Positions 5,795 to 6,598 of a stretch of DNA of 6,598 nt are shown in pieces. The notes below the pieces were generated by a model. The model had not been told where the DNA came from and made no database searches. It saw only the letters and a list, made by a program, of their open reading frames with translations. Position 1 is the first letter of the stretch. Each line of letters starts with the position of its first letter. This stretch comes from CAZDOD01 sp964506935 (GTDB taxonomy: Bacteria > Desulfobacterota > Zymogenia > Zymogenales > Zymogenaceae). The translations under genes and the position numbers were made by a program. The stretch lies in NCBI GenBank assembly GCA_964506935.1, contig CAZDOD010000162.1, positions 1-6,598 of the forward strand, read 5' to 3'.

Positions 5795-6000
5795 TTACCA
5801 CCGAAACATCTCCGTATATTCCTCCCGAATATCCTCAATGGTATACTTGAGATAATGCTCGGTGCTTTTAATAGATGAGTGACCGAGTAGCTGTTTCAGT
5901 TTTGCGAGATTGCCGGTGCTGTTGAGAAAATGAACTGCGAAAGAATGTCGAAGTGTATGAGGATGAACATCCATATTCAGGGCGCTGTTAATGTATGTTT
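5795..6000 (-). pseudogene. Tyrosine recombinase C-terminal relic (copy B)
   Basis: The minus strand encodes TYINSALNMDVHPHTLRHSF, then KLKQLLGHSSIKSTEHYLKY and IEDIREEYTEMFRW, ending at TAA 5795-5797. This is the catalytic C-terminal end of a tyrosine recombinase with the Arg (TLRH), His (LLGH) and nucleophilic Tyr (EHY) preserved. Whole-length enzymes have roughly 300 or more residues, so most of the protein is missing. The frame stays open upstream through the terminator and the tRNA-Phe gene, but that translation is the familiar spurious product of a tRNA gene and has no start or ribosome-binding site. It sits directly downstream of the intact tRNA, the usual place of an integrase remnant, and probably belongs to the element that delivered the aminotransferase gene. 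Confidence 0.82.
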
Positions 6001-6112
6001 TAATTCTACCACTTCTTGTAACACCAAAAAAAGGGGTTACGAAGACTCGTAACCCCTGTATATTACTGGTGCCGCAGCCCGGAATCGAACCGGGGACACT
6101 CGGATTTTCAGT
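5999..6112. repeat. 114-bp perfect direct repeat, right copy (att-type duplication)
   Basis: Identical to 4237-4350. Here it forms the 3' part of the complete tRNA-Phe gene, its terminator and the junction to recombinase relic B. Together the two copies delimit a 1,762-bp unit. The integrated element would have donated this copy and so restored a complete tRNA gene. Confidence 0.92.
6026..6056 (-). terminator. Rho-independent terminator of tRNA-Phe
   Basis: A perfect 10-bp stem GGGGTTACGA (6033-6042) with TCGTAACCCC (6047-6056), a 4-base loop and T7 on the minus strand (6026-6032). It begins 10 bases after the tRNA CCA end and would stop the monocistronic tRNA transcript before recombinase relic B. 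Confidence 0.92.
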
Positions 6113-6142
6113 CCGATGCTCTACCGGCTGAGCTACCGCGGC
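6067..6142 (-). tRNA. tRNA-Phe (anticodon GAA)
   Basis: A complete 76-base tRNA with encoded CCA (6067-6069). The acceptor stem GCCGCGG pairs with CTGCGGC, with one G-U. The D arm GCTC/GAGC, anticodon stem TCGGA/TCCGA with loop CTGAAAA, and T stem CCCGG/CCGGG with loop TTCGATT are all perfect. The anticodon is GAA, so it decodes UUC and UUU. It has its own promoter and terminator, and serves as the integration target: its 3' 46 bases are duplicated at 4305-4350. Confidence 0.98.
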
Positions 6143-6168
6143 ATCTCTTTTTACTTCACCGTCGTAAG

Positions 6169-6197
6169 ATGATAGAAAAAGTCTGGGATTTTGTCAA
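6169..6197 (-). promoter_or_regulatory. Sigma70-type promoter of tRNA-Phe
   Basis: On the minus strand, a consensus -35 TTGACA (6192-6197) is followed after 17 bases by a -10 TATCAT (6169-6174, one mismatch to TATAAT). Transcription would start near 6162, about 20 bases before the mature tRNA 5' end. The promoter is outside the duplicated segment, so the distal tRNA fragment has none. Confidence 0.8.
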
Positions 6198-6334
6198 GCC
6201 TTTTTTAGTATATAGCTTAAAGGAATGAGAATTGTTCATAATTAGGATAAGTATCAAAAAGGAGCGGATTATCAAAGAGGTTTCTCAACACCTTTATCTT
6301 CCTATCAGTAGATAGATTATGTTATCATACGGAT

Positions 6335-6598
6335 ATGAAAGACGGGGGATTGGTCGAGATAGTCGTCGAAGTTGTTGAGGAGGCGTCTTTGGCGCTTCTG
6401 GATTTTCTCACTACCCTTTCACCGCAGGGCATAGTGGAGGGCTGGAGGTGGGAGGATGACGGGGTTATCGAGAGCGGTCCGGCGTCGGTGTATTTTGAAA
6501 GGGTGGATGCCCAAGAGAAGATACATGTAATTGAAGAGTATCTCGCATCGCTCGTGGATATTTGGGGCGAGGGGGCCGTCGTGAGATTCGAGACAAGG
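6335..6598 (+). CDS. prmA: Probable ribosomal protein L11 methyltransferase, N-terminal part
   Basis: This open frame runs off the right edge with 88 visible residues. The N-terminus (LVEIVVEVVEEASLALLDFL, then PQGIVEG, WRWEDDGV, SVYFER and IEEYLASLVD) resembles the substrate-recognition domain of PrmA. That enzyme trimethylates ribosomal protein L11 with S-adenosylmethionine in the cytoplasm. The SAM-binding domain lies beyond the window, so the call rests on the N-terminal pattern only. ATG 6335-6337 is the natural start because the first beta strand follows directly. The ribosome-binding site is poor (ACGGA too close to ATG), so expression may depend on a short or leaderless transcript. 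It is divergent from tRNA-Phe, with 192 bp between them that include the tRNA promoter. It is probably core chromosome flanking the integration site. Confidence 0.68.
   Translation, partial: MKDGGLVEIVVEVVEEASLALLDFLTTLSPQGIVEGWRWEDDGVIESGPASVYFERVDAQEKIHVIEEYLASLVDIWGEGAVVRFETR

Noticed and set aside
5795..6142. An open minus-strand frame running from the tRNA-Phe gene through the terminator into recombinase relic B, suggesting an SSV-type integrase split at an internal att site.
   Set aside because: The part over the tRNA is the usual spurious translation of a tRNA gene, and there is no start codon or ribosome-binding site. At the other att end the same frame meets TAG just past 4350, and no recombinase N-terminal half is found there.

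Overview
The window looks like the edge of a tRNA-associated accessory region in a bacterium. I infer a Desulfobacterota ('deltaproteobacterial') type host. The reasons are a FixC-like flavoprotein with a long C-terminal extension coupled to a two-cluster ferredoxin, and a Cys-rich C-terminal domain (PICSQCKKIR ... HGYCPEC) of a kind I associate with that group. The taxonomy comes from recalled family resemblance, not from a search.

Layout from left to right. (1) Bases 1-504 (+) are the 3' part of a D12-class DNA adenine methyltransferase with a DPPY motif. (2) Bases 511-690 (-) are a decayed C-terminal relic of a tyrosine recombinase, convergent with the methyltransferase. (3) Bases 811-2770 (-) are a two-gene operon of a FAD-dependent FixC-like oxidoreductase followed by a 2x[4Fe-4S] ferredoxin, with 1 base between stop and start. 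(4) Bases 2771-3126 are non-coding, with hairpins and one copy of a degenerate repeat. (5) Bases 3127-3693 (-) encode a small membrane protein with about four TM segments and a Cys-rich, probably metal-binding tail. (6) Bases 3694-4040 are AT-rich and non-coding. (7) Bases 4041-4350 hold a second recombinase C-terminal relic, a terminator and the 3' part of a tRNA-Phe. (8) Bases 4351-5794 hold an att-proximal region with helically phased repeats, then an intact class V aminotransferase gene (-). (9) Bases 5795-6142 hold a third recombinase C-terminal relic, the same terminator and the complete tRNA-Phe(GAA) gene (-), which has a good sigma70-type promoter. (10) From 6335 (+) the divergent start of a prmA-like gene (ribosomal protein L11 methyltransferase) marks what is probably the core chromosome.

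The central observation is that 4237-4350 and 5999-6112 are a perfect 114-bp direct repeat. It starts in the recombinase relic, runs through the tRNA terminator and ends at the anticodon stem-loop of tRNA-Phe. This is the signature of site-specific integration into a tRNA gene at its anticodon loop. It delimits a 1,762-bp unit carrying one intact cargo gene, the aminotransferase, and no intact integrase. Three C-terminal-only recombinase relics in one orientation suggest repeated, stacked integrations at or near this tRNA. Each event would have regenerated the tRNA 3' half and its terminator. Whether the 1,762-bp unit is a non-autonomous cassette moved in trans or the deletion remnant of a larger island cannot be settled from the sequence alone.
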